Source: an uncultured Sphingomonadaceae bacterium (GTDB lineage Bacteria > Pseudomonadota > Alphaproteobacteria > Sphingomonadales > Sphingomonadaceae). Taken from it: a stretch of DNA of 64,000 bases. The DNA is taken from positions 496,001 to 560,000 of the forward strand of contig CANKZR010000001.1 in NCBI GenBank assembly GCA_947488625.1, written 5' to 3'. The notes under the pieces were generated by a model, which saw only the letters and a list, made by a program, of their open reading frames with translations, made no database searches and had not been told where the DNA came from. Position numbers and translations under genes: made by a program. Positions 54,007 through 63,126 of the stretch are shown here, piece after piece. The first letter of the stretch is position 1, and each line of letters starts with the position of its first letter.

Positions 54007-55029
54007 ATGACAAATCCCCCCGTCCGCACATCGACGCTCGACCTTATCGGCAACACGCCGCTCGTACTGCTGGACGGACCCAGCAAGGCGGCGGGATGCG
54101 AGATCTGGGGCAAGTGCGAGTTCGCCAATCCCGGTGCCAGCGTAAAGGATCGCGCGGCGCTGTGGATTGTGCGCGATGCAGAAGCGCGCGGCGAACTGAA
54201 GCCGGGCGGCACGGTGGTTGAAGGCACGGCTGGCAACACCGGCATCGGCATTGCCTTGGTGGCCAATGCGCTGGGCTACAAGACCGTGATCGTCATGCCG
54301 GACAACCAGTCGAAAGAGAAGATGGACACCTTGCGCGCCCTTGGCGCGGAGCTGGTGACCGTTCCGCCGACCAAGTTCGCGGACCCCAACCATTTCGTTC
54401 ACACCAGTCGCCGTATTGCGGAGGAAACCCAGAACGCACTCTGGGCCAACCAGTTCGACAATATTGCTAACCGCCGCGCCCATATCGAGGGCACTTCGCA
54501 GGAGATATGGCAGCAACTGGAAGGCCGCGTGCACGGCTTTACCTGTGCGGTAGGCACGGGCGGTACGCTGGCGGGCGTGGGGCTGGGGCTTAAGGAAAAG
54601 GACGAAAAGGTCCGCATCGCCCTTACCGATCCGCACGGCGCAGCGCTTTATAATTACTACGAGAACGGAGAGCTTTCGTCAGAAGGATCTTCGGTCGCGG
54701 AAGGCATCGGACAGGGACGCATCACGGCCAACCTGGAAGGTGCGCCGGTCGATACGCAGTTCCGCATCTCGGATGAGGAGGGCCTCCACTGGGTTGCCCG
54801 CTTGTTGCGCGACGAAGGACTTTGCCTGGGCCTTTCCAGCGGCATCAACGTGGCAGGCGCCATCGCGCTGGGCAAGCAACTGGTTGTCGATGGGGTGGAC
54901 AACCCGCGCGTGGCCACAATCTTGTGCGATACCGGTTTCCGCTATCTTTCCACGCTCTACAACGCCGCTTGGCTGCGCGAGAAAGGCCTGCCCGTTTTCG
55001 ACTGGCTAGGTTCAGCTTCGGAAACGTAG
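54007..55029 (+). CDS. Cysteine synthase A family protein
   Basis: A 340-residue PLP enzyme that makes cysteine from O-acetylserine and sulfide. PLP Lys47 is in NPGASVKDRAAL; EGTAGNTGIGIALVA is the substrate/PLP loop and AVGTGGTLAGVGLGLKE the phosphate-binding loop. It belongs to the CysK-like branch with a longer middle section (FVHTSRRIAEE) than E. coli CysK. The gene after it starts 10 bases later on the same strand. Confidence 0.93.
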   Translation: MTNPPVRTSTLDLIGNTPLVLLDGPSKAAGCEIWGKCEFANPGASVKDRAALWIVRDAEARGELKPGGTVVEGTAGNTGIGIALVANALGYKTVIVMPDNQSKEKMDTLRALGAELVTVPPTKFADPNHFVHTSRRIAEETQNALWANQFDNIANRRAHIEGTSQEIWQQLEGRVHGFTCAVGTGGTLAGVGLGLKEKDEKVRIALTDPHGAALYNYYENGELSSEGSSVAEGIGQGRITANLEGAPVDTQFRISDEEGLHWVARLLRDEGLCLGLSSGINVAGAIALGKQLVVDGVDNPRVATILCDTGFRYLSTLYNAAWLREKGLPVFDWLGSASET

Positions 55030-55039
55030 ACGAAAGCGC

Positions 55040-55411
55040 ATGGCACTCGATCCCAGAGACCTGCTGCGACCCCGTGGCCCCCAAAATGAACCGGCACCCC
55101 TGGCCGGAACCCGTTCCGAACGCATCCAGCGTTTGCAGATCGGCGTATTCGGCATTGGTGCAATGGTGTTGCTGGTGGGGCTGGCCGACGTGGTGATCAG
55201 CCGCGCGCAACTGACCGAGGACGAGGCCGTCCCCGAAGCTGCACCGACGGTGGAGCCGACGGAAACGACTGCGCCCCGCGACCCACTGGCAGATGCTGGC
55301 GTGGTGCCGGAACTGCCGCCGGAGCCCACGCCCACTTCGACGCAGAGTGCAGCGCAGCCGACGCGGGATGTTCCGCCCCCGACACCGACGGCCGATGTCT
55401 CGCCTGAATAG
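55040..55411 (+). CDS. Single-helix membrane protein with Pro/Thr-rich tail, unknown function
   Basis: A 123-residue protein I do not recognise. After a basic cytoplasmic start (residues 1-30) one membrane helix lies at about 35-53, then a Pro, Thr and Glu-rich low-complexity tail that should be periplasmic. It overlaps the next gene by 17 bases and follows the cysteine synthase closely, so it is part of that transcript. Confidence 0.7.
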   Translation: MALDPRDLLRPRGPQNEPAPLAGTRSERIQRLQIGVFGIGAMVLLVGLADVVISRAQLTEDEAVPEAAPTVEPTETTAPRDPLADAGVVPELPPEPTPTSTQSAAQPTRDVPPPTPTADVSPE

Positions 55412-56234
55412 CCTGTGCGCCGCGATGGCGCTGGCCATGTTCGCCTCTCCAGCGGGCGCGGAGGAGGTGCGGCCGGACCTGGCGTTGATGGGCACTGTTC
55501 CCATTTACTGGGGCGAGGCGGCGGGTTTCGACGAACTTCTTTCCGGCGATGCGCATGCCCATTGGGCGCGGGACGTACTGGAGGAAGTGTTCGTCCTTGC
55601 GCCACTCGATTACCTTTCGACAGATGCGCTTGAAAGTCATCGCTATCTTCTGATGTCACAACCGCGCGGATTATCGGGCGAGGAGAATGTGGCGCTGGAT
55701 GCCTGGGTGCGCGCAGGCGGATCGCTGCTGCTGTTTGCCGATCCGCGAATGACCGGCGAAAGCCGTTTCCATATCGGCGACCGCCGCCGTCCGCAGGATG
55801 TTGCGTTGATGTCTCCGATACTGGCGCATTGGGGGCTCGAACTCGTTTTCGATCCCGCACAGCCGGAGGGGGCACATACGGTCGATGGTTTCGGGGATGG
55901 CCTGCCTGTAAACCTGCGCGGCGCGCTGCGGCCCGTCGGGGAAGCGCAATATTGTGAGCTTTCTGCCGATAAGTTGCTGGCGACCTGCGCGATCGGGGCC
56001 GGGCAAGCGTTGATCGTAGCCGATGCCGCAATGCTGGATATCGCCAACCGGTCCGACGCCGGAGAGCGCGCGGTCCGTCTGCTGGTTTCGCAGATTTTCG
56101 GAAAGTTTGGGGACAGCGCGGGAAGCGCTGCTCCAAACGGCTCAGAAACACCCCGGAGTCGCTTGAATTCAGAGGATATGCTGGATTCCGAGCACGACCA
56201 CAGTCGGGATGGGGAAGGAAATACGACCCAATAA
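55395..56234 (+). CDS. Exported DUF4350-like protein
   Basis: A 279-residue protein with a signal peptide (MSRLNSLCAAMALAMFASPAGA). The middle has LLMSQPRGLSGEENVALDAWVRAGGSLLLFADPR, resembling DUF4350/GldG-type Rossmann-like domains from ABC-associated auxiliary proteins. A C-terminal tail of about 50 residues is acidic and Ser-rich. Its ATG lies inside the end of the previous gene. Role unknown; its place just before mraZ suggests a link with the envelope but does not prove it. Confidence 0.7.
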   Translation: MSRLNSLCAAMALAMFASPAGAEEVRPDLALMGTVPIYWGEAAGFDELLSGDAHAHWARDVLEEVFVLAPLDYLSTDALESHRYLLMSQPRGLSGEENVALDAWVRAGGSLLLFADPRMTGESRFHIGDRRRPQDVALMSPILAHWGLELVFDPAQPEGAHTVDGFGDGLPVNLRGALRPVGEAQYCELSADKLLATCAIGAGQALIVADAAMLDIANRSDAGERAVRLLVSQIFGKFGDSAGSAAPNGSETPRSRLNSEDMLDSEHDHSRDGEGNTTQ

Positions 56235-56434
56235 AAACAACGGCTTAGCCTGTTCTCCCACAATTTCCCGCAATTTCCCCTTCCATCCCGCGCCCGCCCG
56301 CGTTATTCAGTGATTCCATCGGACATAAAGCCCGTGATGCGTTCCCTGGTGGGGCGACCGGGCCGTGCTGACGCGCGGCCTGTGACGGAGGGGGTGTGTC
56401 TGTGCGTGGGAAAGCTTTTGAGGGGTAGGCGCTC

Positions 56435-56944
56435 GTGGCGCAGCGACCAGCAGGATACAGGGGGCAGGGCTTCTCGCTTCGCGGCGAGAAGGATCGCTTT
56501 GTCCTGCCGCCCCTGTTTCGCAAGGTCTTTGCCGAACTGGGTGACGAAGGCGTGTTGTGCGTCGCCAAGCATCACAACTACCCCTGCCTGACCGCATTCG
56601 GCCCTTCGCGCACGGACACGTTCGAGGATATTCTCGACAAGGAAGAAGAAAACGCGGTGCGCCGCGACATCGATTTCGATCGCGATCTTCGCTCCACCCA
56701 GATGTGGACCTTTACAGAAGTACCTTTTGACAAGAGCGGCCGGTTCATCCTGCCCGCGCGCTTCTGCAAGGTCGGCGGCATTGGCGAGAACATCTGCTTC
56801 CTTGGCGGCGGCCAGTTTCTCACCATGTGGGATCTCGATCGGCTGGGCCAGATGGGCGGCGGATGGCAAGACCAGTACGAGCTCTGTCTCGCAGAGGCCG
56901 AGGACGCCCATGCGAAAGCGGCCAGCAAGGCGAAGCGGTCATGA
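56435..56944 (+). CDS. mraZ: Transcriptional regulator MraZ
   Basis: A 169-residue AbrB-like regulator that sits at the head of the division/cell-wall cluster. Two MraZ repeats are visible: [20 protein letters not shown] (about 12-31) and [20 protein letters not shown] (about 96-115). The start is GTG 56435 after AGGGG. In other bacteria MraZ binds its own promoter and represses the dcw operon. The 200-base region upstream probably holds the promoter. It overlaps rsmH (ATGA). Confidence 0.95.
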   Translation: MAQRPAGYRGQGFSLRGEKDRFVLPPLFRKVFAELGDEGVLCVAKHHNYPCLTAFGPSRTDTFEDILDKEEENAVRRDIDFDRDLRSTQMWTFTEVPFDKSGRFILPARFCKVGGIGENICFLGGGQFLTMWDLDRLGQMGGGWQDQYELCLAEAEDAHAKAASKAKRS

Positions 56945-57891
56945 GTGGCGCGGCACCCCATGTTCCCGTGCTGCTGGATGAAGTGATCGCCGCGCTCGAT
57001 CCCCAGCCCGGCGATATCATCATCGACGCCACCTTCGGCGCAGGCGGCTACACGCGCGCGATCCTCGACCGCGGGGCGACGGTACATGCGTTCGACCGCG
57101 ATCCGGATGCGATTGCAGCAGGCAGCGAGTGGGCCGAGACAAAAGACAATCCGCCACGCCTCGTTCTGCACCAGCGTCGCTTTTCCGAAATGGCCGCTTC
57201 GATGGCAGAAGCTGGTGTCGCGCAGGTGGATGGCATTGCCATGGATATCGGCGTTTCCTCGATGCAGCTGGACCAGGCGGAGCGCGGCTTTGCCTTCTCC
57301 AGCAACGGTCCGCTGGACATGACCATGAGCCAGTCCGGTCCCAACGCTGCAGACTTCGTGAACGAAGCGGCGGAAAAGGACATCGCCGACGTTCTCTATC
57401 AGTATGGCGAGGAGCGCCAGTCGCGCCGCGTCGCGCGCGCCATCGTTGCGGCTCGCCCGCTCTCCACCACCGGGGAACTGGCGGCCGTCGTGCGCAAGGC
57501 GCTGGGCCATCGTCCAGGCGACAAGAAAGATCCCGCAACCCGTTCCTTCCAGGCCATTCGCATTCACGTGAACGGCGAACTTGAAGAGCTGGAGCAGGGG
57601 CTGATGGCCGCAGAACAGCTGCTGGGTGAGGGTGGCCGTCTCGCCGTCGTCAGCTTCCATTCGCTGGAAGACCGGATCGTGAAGAAATTCCTGCGCGATG
57701 CCGCGAATGCCAATCCGCGTGGTTCACGCCACCTGCCGCAGGTGGAAAGTTCGACCACGGCCAGTTTCGACCAGTTGTCCAAGGCGATCCGCCCCTCGCA
57801 GGCAGAGATCGACCGTAACCCGCGCGCGCGCTCCTCAACATTGCGTGCCGCCATTCGTACCAGTGCCCCTGCCAGAAAGGATGTCGCATGA
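56941..57891 (+). CDS. rsmH: 16S rRNA (cytosine-1402-N4)-methyltransferase
   Basis: A 316-residue SAM-dependent methyltransferase. SAM-binding motif [17 protein letters not shown] is near residue 25; the conserved [13 protein letters not shown] opens the protein, and [14 protein letters not shown] [17 protein letters not shown] appears as [32 protein letters not shown] is the late family motif. Formerly called MraW. Overlaps mraZ and ftsL by four bases each. Confidence 0.97.
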   Translation: MSGAAPHVPVLLDEVIAALDPQPGDIIIDATFGAGGYTRAILDRGATVHAFDRDPDAIAAGSEWAETKDNPPRLVLHQRRFSEMAASMAEAGVAQVDGIAMDIGVSSMQLDQAERGFAFSSNGPLDMTMSQSGPNAADFVNEAAEKDIADVLYQYGEERQSRRVARAIVAARPLSTTGELAAVVRKALGHRPGDKKDPATRSFQAIRIHVNGELEELEQGLMAAEQLLGEGGRLAVVSFHSLEDRIVKKFLRDAANANPRGSRHLPQVESSTTASFDQLSKAIRPSQAEIDRNPRARSSTLRAAIRTSAPARKDVA

Positions 57892-58430
57892 CACCGCAAA
57901 GCCGCATCCGTCGCATCGGCTGGTTGGCCGCGCTTGGCACCTGCATCATGCTGTATGCCCTGCTGCACGTGAAGGTGAACGCGGTCCACGCCGAAGTCGT
58001 GCGCGCCGAACGTGAAATCGTTCGACTTGAAAACCAGAACCTGCTTCTCGAAACGGAATTCCTCACCCGTTCCAGCCAGGTCCAGCTTGCCGCATGGAAC
58101 CGCGTCGACTTCGGTTTCGAGGCGCCGCGTGCCGAGCAGTTCATCGAGAGCCCGATCCACCTGGCGAGCTTCGGCAGCCCGCGTGCCGCCGATGCACCGC
58201 GTCCCATTCAGCTGGCGGGAATGACCTCGCGCGAAGATATGCCCGAATTTCCGCAGCTCGTTTCGCCGCTGACCGGCGAACCCGTGGACGAGCGTGTGCT
58301 GGCAGGGGATGCTCCCAGCGAAGGGCACCTCGCCGTAACACTCGCGCCCGGCCCCTTGCGGGTGCCGATAGTGTCATCGGGTAGCATGCCGATCGCAAGG
58401 GTTGCCATCGCGGGAGCTGGCAAGCGGTGA
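57888..58430 (+). CDS. ftsL: Cell division protein FtsL
   Basis: A 180-residue bitopic divisome protein. A basic start ([10 protein letters not shown]) precedes the membrane helix (about 11-28), followed by a coiled-coil heptad region (about 30-65) that pairs with FtsB. The C-terminal 110 residues are poorly conserved and low complexity, longer than in enterobacterial FtsL. Sequence alone is weakly conserved; the position between rsmH and ftsI makes the call secure. Confidence 0.88.
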   Translation: MTPQSRIRRIGWLAALGTCIMLYALLHVKVNAVHAEVVRAEREIVRLENQNLLLETEFLTRSSQVQLAAWNRVDFGFEAPRAEQFIESPIHLASFGSPRAADAPRPIQLAGMTSREDMPEFPQLVSPLTGEPVDERVLAGDAPSEGHLAVTLAPGPLRVPIVSSGSMPIARVAIAGAGKR

Positions 58431-60184
58431 CAGCCTACGCCGCCCCGCACACAATCATCACCAGCCGGGCGGGGCGCGTCGATCACCGCCGCCGCGCCTT
58501 GCTGGTCGCGCGTTTGCGCCTGCTGCTGATTGCGTTCGTCTTCGTGCTGATCGGGCTGGCGGCGCTGGCGCGAATTGCCTGGATCGGCACGGTCGAGCCC
58601 GGCCCGACCGAACAATCCATGGCCGATGCCCTGCTGCCCCCACGTGGCGAGATAACCGATCGTAACGGCGTGCCGCTGGCGCGGGCCTTCCCGGCCTATG
58701 CCCTGTGGTTCAACCCTGCTGCCATGACCGAGGGCGGCGATGGTGGCCCTCCCTTGGTCAAATCACCGGAAGAGGTGGCTGGCGAATTGGCTGCCATCTT
58801 CCCCGATCTGGACAGGCACGAGCTTACCGAAAAGCTGCGGTCTGGCAGACCCGGTTACCTGCGCCGCCGTATCTTGCCCGAAGACGCCAATCGAGTAATT
58901 GCCCTGGGCGAACTGGCGCTGGAACTGCCGCGCGAAACCGATCGCCACTATCCGCAAGGATCGCAGGCCGCGCACGTCTTGGGCTATGTCGCCGCAGACG
59001 GGAATGGCCGCGTCGGCATGGAAGCGGTCCTGAACGAACAACTGCTCGACCCCGTTCGCCGTGCGGACCCCGTCGCCCTGTCCATCGACACGCGCGTGCA
59101 GGGCGCGCTTGAGGATGAATTGCGCCGGGGTATGCTGGCGGTGAATGCCGTTGGCGCGGCGGGCATCGTGCTGGATGTGGATACAGGGGAGGTGATGGCG
59201 CTGGCGTCGCTCCCCGAATTCGATCCCAACGAAGTGCAATCGTCGGACGTGCGCGTGACGCAGGACCAGTATGAACGCGGTATCGTGGCGCCGGCGTTCA
59301 ACCGGGTGACCAACCAGGTTTACGAACTTGGCAGCACGTTCAAGCCGCTGACCGTGGCGGCGGCGATCGACAGCGGATCCATTACCAACCTCGCGCGCCG
59401 CTACGATGCGCGGCCCTATAAGGTCCAGGGCCATACGGTGCGCGATTCCCATGAGATGGGCGCATCGCTCAACGCGCCCGAAATGCTGATCCATTCGTCC
59501 AACGTCGTCACCGGGCGTATCGTGGATGAGATGGGGGCCGCTACACTGCGCAGCTACATGGTCGAACTGGGCATGGACGAGCGCCCCTATATCGAACTGC
59601 CGGCGCGCGGTTTCCCGCTATGGACGTCAGGCGAATGGTCTCGCATTCGGGCGATCACCGTCGGGTATGGTCACGGTGTCTCGGTAACACCGCTGCATCT
59701 CGCCAGCGCCTATGCGGCGATGGTGAACGGCGGGATCTGGCGTCCGGCTACCTTGCACAAGCTGGAACCGGGCCGTGCCCCGCGCGGGCGGCGCGTCTTC
59801 AAGGCCAGCACCAGTGCGCGCATGAACCAGCTTCTGCGCATGATTGCGGTCTACGGTACGGGACGCAACGCCGATGCTCTAGGCTTCCGCGTGGGCGGCA
59901 AGACAGGCAGCGCTGAAAAGCCGAGCAATGGCGGATACCGTCAGACGACGCTGGTCTCCACTTTTGCCGCGGCCTTCCCGATGGACAATCCGCGCTTCGT
60001 GGTGATTGCGATGCTTGACGAACCAAAGGGTACGGTCGCCAGTTCTTTCCAGCGTACGGCGGCGTGGAATGCGGCGCCGATCGTGGGTCGACTGGTGCCG
60101 CGTATCGGCCCGCAACTGGGCGTGCTGCCCGATGCCAACCGTGATATCGATCTGACGGACCTTCGCCCGTTGGTAGGGGATTAA
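58427..60184 (+). CDS. ftsI: Peptidoglycan transpeptidase FtsI (PBP3)
   Basis: A 585-residue class B penicillin-binding protein that cross-links septal peptidoglycan. One membrane helix (about 30-52), then the PBP dimerisation region (RGEITDRNGVPLA), and the transpeptidase domain with Ser303-x-x-Lys306 (GSTFKPLT), Ser357-Ser-Asn359 and Lys492-Thr-Gly494. GTG 58427 overlaps the ftsL stop. murE follows after 3 bases. Confidence 0.96.
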   Translation: MTAYAAPHTIITSRAGRVDHRRRALLVARLRLLLIAFVFVLIGLAALARIAWIGTVEPGPTEQSMADALLPPRGEITDRNGVPLARAFPAYALWFNPAAMTEGGDGGPPLVKSPEEVAGELAAIFPDLDRHELTEKLRSGRPGYLRRRILPEDANRVIALGELALELPRETDRHYPQGSQAAHVLGYVAADGNGRVGMEAVLNEQLLDPVRRADPVALSIDTRVQGALEDELRRGMLAVNAVGAAGIVLDVDTGEVMALASLPEFDPNEVQSSDVRVTQDQYERGIVAPAFNRVTNQVYELGSTFKPLTVAAAIDSGSITNLARRYDARPYKVQGHTVRDSHEMGASLNAPEMLIHSSNVVTGRIVDEMGAATLRSYMVELGMDERPYIELPARGFPLWTSGEWSRIRAITVGYGHGVSVTPLHLASAYAAMVNGGIWRPATLHKLEPGRAPRGRRVFKASTSARMNQLLRMIAVYGTGRNADALGFRVGGKTGSAEKPSNGGYRQTTLVSTFAAAFPMDNPRFVVIAMLDEPKGTVASSFQRTAAWNAAPIVGRLVPRIGPQLGVLPDANRDIDLTDLRPLVGD

Positions 60185-60187
60185 TCC

Positions 60188-61663
60188 ATGCGTATAGCCG
60201 ATCTTGCTAACCAGATGGGTATCGATGCCAGCGATGCGGGCGACACTCGCGTTACGGGCTTCGCGATCGATCATCGCAAGATTGCGCCGGGCAATGTCTT
60301 CGGCGCATTCCAAGGCACTGCCGTGAATGGCGAGGACTATATTCCCGCTGCCATCGCCAGCGGGGCCATCGCCGTGGTTGCCCGCCGCGAAGCCACGGTC
60401 GAAGGTGCCCTGCACCTGGCGGACGAGACACCGCGACGCGCCTTTGCTCGCGCTGCATCCCTGTTCTTCCGACCGACGCCGGAGACTGTGGTCGCGGTGA
60501 CGGGGACCAACGGCAAGACAAGTTGCGTGGAGATGACGCGCCAGATCTGGCGCATGTGCGGCGAACGCGCGGCCAGCATCGGTACGCTGGGCGTCACCAC
60601 GCCGGACGAAAGCGTTTCGACAGGGCTTACAACCCCCGACATCGTAACCTTCCTGTCCAACATGACGGGCCTTTCGCGAGAGGGGGTGACGCATGTCGCC
60701 TACGAGGCTTCCAGCCACGGCCTTTCACAGTATCGGAACGAGGGCCTGCCCGTGGCTGCGGGCGCCTTCACCAATCTCAGCCGCGATCACCTCGACTATC
60801 ACAAGGATATGGAGGACTATTTCGCGGCCAAGATGCGCCTGTTCACCGAAGTCGTGGACGATGGCGGCGCGGCGGTGGTCTGGGCCGATGACGAATGGTC
60901 TCCGCGCGTTATCGAACTGGCAAAACAGCGAGGCCTGCGAATATTTACGGTAGGCGAAAAGGGTAAAGATATTAACCTCGTCGCCCGCACGCCAAGTCCG
61001 TTGGGACAGGAGCTCAAGTTCGTCCACGCAGGCCGTGCCCACGCGATCCGTCTGCCATTGATCGGGGCCTATCAGGTTGCGAATGCGCTAACGTCCGCTG
61101 GGCTTGCATTGGCGACGGGTACCGAGGCGTCCCAGGTGTTCGATGCCGTTTCCCGGTTTCAACCGGTGCGAGGGCGACTGGAGCGGGCCGTTATTTCTGC
61201 AGGCGGTGCGCCGGTATATGTGGATTACGCTCATACGCCCGATGCACTTGCCGCCGCAATTGCTGCATTGCGACCGCACGTGAATGGTCGCCTCATCACA
61301 GTATTCGGCGCGGGCGGAGACCGCGACACCGGCAAGCGCGCGCCCATGGGCGAGGCGGCTGCGGCGGGCAGCGATCTGGTGATCGTTACGGACGACAATC
61401 CGCGCGGTGAGGATGCGGCGGGCATTCGCACCGAAGTTATGCGCGGCGCGGGCGGCAGGGCGCGCAATATCGGCGGCAGACGCGAAGCCATCGCTGCCGC
61501 CATCGGTGAGGCGCGCAGCGATGATATCGTGCTGATCGCAGGGAAGGGACATGAGCAGGGACAGATCGTGGGATCGGGAGACAACATGAAGGTATTGCCG
61601 TTCGACGATGTGGATGTCGCGCGCGAATGTGCAGCGTCGCTTGCAGCGGGGGCGGGCCAGTGA
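60188..61663 (+). CDS. murE: UDP-MurNAc-tripeptide synthetase MurE
   Basis: A 491-residue ligase that adds meso-diaminopimelate to UDP-MurNAc-Ala-Glu. ATP loop GTNGKTS is near residue 105-111; YEASSHGLSQYR and FTNLSRDHLDYHKDMEDY follow; the DAP-specific signature DNPR lies late in VTDDNPRGED. The start is ATG 60188, 3 bases after ftsI. It ends in a GTGA overlap with murF. Confidence 0.97.
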   Translation: MRIADLANQMGIDASDAGDTRVTGFAIDHRKIAPGNVFGAFQGTAVNGEDYIPAAIASGAIAVVARREATVEGALHLADETPRRAFARAASLFFRPTPETVVAVTGTNGKTSCVEMTRQIWRMCGERAASIGTLGVTTPDESVSTGLTTPDIVTFLSNMTGLSREGVTHVAYEASSHGLSQYRNEGLPVAAGAFTNLSRDHLDYHKDMEDYFAAKMRLFTEVVDDGGAAVVWADDEWSPRVIELAKQRGLRIFTVGEKGKDINLVARTPSPLGQELKFVHAGRAHAIRLPLIGAYQVANALTSAGLALATGTEASQVFDAVSRFQPVRGRLERAVISAGGAPVYVDYAHTPDALAAAIAALRPHVNGRLITVFGAGGDRDTGKRAPMGEAAAAGSDLVIVTDDNPRGEDAAGIRTEVMRGAGGRARNIGGRREAIAAAIGEARSDDIVLIAGKGHEQGQIVGSGDNMKVLPFDDVDVARECAASLAAGAGQ

Positions 61664-63117
61664 GTGCCGCGCTTGACCTGCTGCGCTGGCCCCGCCGCAA
61701 ATCCGACACGGCACGCCTCGCGCTGTGGACGGCTGCCGAGATTGCCGCCGCTACAGGCGGGACCGCTTATGGTGAATTTCAGGTTAGCGGCGTGGAAATG
61801 GACAGCCGCGATGTACGCGGTGGAGACCTGTTCGTCGCGCTGAAGGGCGAGGCGATGGATGGTCATCGTTTCCTTGATGCAGCCTTCGCCAACGGGGCTG
61901 CCGCCGCTCTGGTGGACCGCGACGTTGACTATCCGCATGTCCGCGTGGCCGATACGACGAAGGCGCTGGAAGCGCTGGCCATGGTAGCCCGAAAAAGGGC
62001 AGGTGCCAGGATCGTCGGCGTAACGGGTTCGGTCGGAAAGACCGGGGTCAAGGAAGCGATCTTTGCCGCGCTGGAGCGTACCAGCCGCGGTGCCGCGCAT
62101 CGCAGCGTGCGCAGCTACAACAACCATGTCGGCGTTCCGCTCAGCATGGCCCGCATGGCTCCGCGCAGCCGCTATGGCGTGTTCGAGATGGGCATGAACC
62201 ACGCGGGCGAGATTTCGGGCCTTACCGCGCTGGTGCGTCCGCATGTCGCGGTTATCACCACGATCGCACCTGCCCATATCGAGAACCTGGGTTCGATGGA
62301 GGGGATCGCTGCCGCCAAGGCAGAGATTTTCGAAGGGCTGGAGAAGGGCGGCACGGCCGTGATCCCTGCCGACAGCGAGCATTCGGGCCAACTGCGCGAC
62401 GCAGCCCGGCAGGCGGGCGCGCGGGTGATCGCCTTCGGGCGCTCGGCAATCGCCGATCTGCGCCTGCTGGATGCCATTCCCGATGGCTCGGGCGGATCGC
62501 TGGTGACGGCGGCCTTGGGCGATATACGCCTCTGCTTCAATGTCGCGGAACCGGGCGAACACTGGATCGACAATGCCCTGTGCGTCATGGCTGCGGTCCA
62601 TGCCGCCGGGGGTGATCTGGGCGCAGCAGGCCTAGCGCTTGCCGAAATGGGCGGGCTGAAAGGTCGCGGTGCGCGGGTGCGGGCAAAGGTGCCTGGCGGC
62701 TACGCCCTGCTGATCGACGAGAGCTACAACGCCAATCCCGCTTCCATGCGTGCCACACTGGCGCAGCTGGGGCAGACACCCGCCACCCGCCGCGTAGCGG
62801 TGCTGGGCAGCATGAAGGAACTGGGTGATTTTGCCCCCGCCTTTCACTCCCAGCTGGCGGAGCCTGTTGCCGCCGCGGGCATCGATCACGCCATTCTTGT
62901 AGGCGAAGAGATGCGCGCCCTTGCGCGGGAGATGGGGAAAGACGCGAATCAGGCGCTTGGCAAGAGCGCAAGCTTTGCCCATTGCGATAACGCGGGCGAG
63001 GCAATCGCCGCCTTGCAGGAATTCGGACTGGCCGGGGGTGATGCCGTGCTGGTGAAGGGTTCCAACTCGGTAGGGCTGGCCCGCGTCGTTGACCATTTCA
63101 CAGCCAGGGAAGGCTGA
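61660..63117 (+). CDS. murF: UDP-MurNAc-tripeptide-D-Ala-D-Ala ligase MurF
   Basis: A 485-residue ligase that completes the cytoplasmic pentapeptide precursor. ATP loop VGVTGSVGKTGVKEA is near 125-139; MDSRDVRGGDLFVALKGE, HRSVRSYNNHVGVPLS and GMNHAGEISGLTALVRPHVAVIT are the family regions, and ESYNANPASMRATL marks the C domain. GTG 61660 overlaps the murE stop; the frame extends upstream to 61627 without conservation. Confidence 0.97.
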   Translation: MSAALDLLRWPRRKSDTARLALWTAAEIAAATGGTAYGEFQVSGVEMDSRDVRGGDLFVALKGEAMDGHRFLDAAFANGAAAALVDRDVDYPHVRVADTTKALEALAMVARKRAGARIVGVTGSVGKTGVKEAIFAALERTSRGAAHRSVRSYNNHVGVPLSMARMAPRSRYGVFEMGMNHAGEISGLTALVRPHVAVITTIAPAHIENLGSMEGIAAAKAEIFEGLEKGGTAVIPADSEHSGQLRDAARQAGARVIAFGRSAIADLRLLDAIPDGSGGSLVTAALGDIRLCFNVAEPGEHWIDNALCVMAAVHAAGGDLGAAGLALAEMGGLKGRGARVRAKVPGGYALLIDESYNANPASMRATLAQLGQTPATRRVAVLGSMKELGDFAPAFHSQLAEPVAAAGIDHAILVGEEMRALAREMGKDANQALGKSASFAHCDNAGEAIAALQEFGLAGGDAVLVKGSNSVGLARVVDHFTAREG

Positions 63118-63126
63118 TCCGCGCTC

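Noticed and set aside
56340-56434. Possible MraZ-binding repeats (TGGGA-like) upstream of mraZ
   Set aside because: GTGGG and GGGG runs are present but not at the regular 10-base spacing of MraZ boxes, so I do not call an operator.
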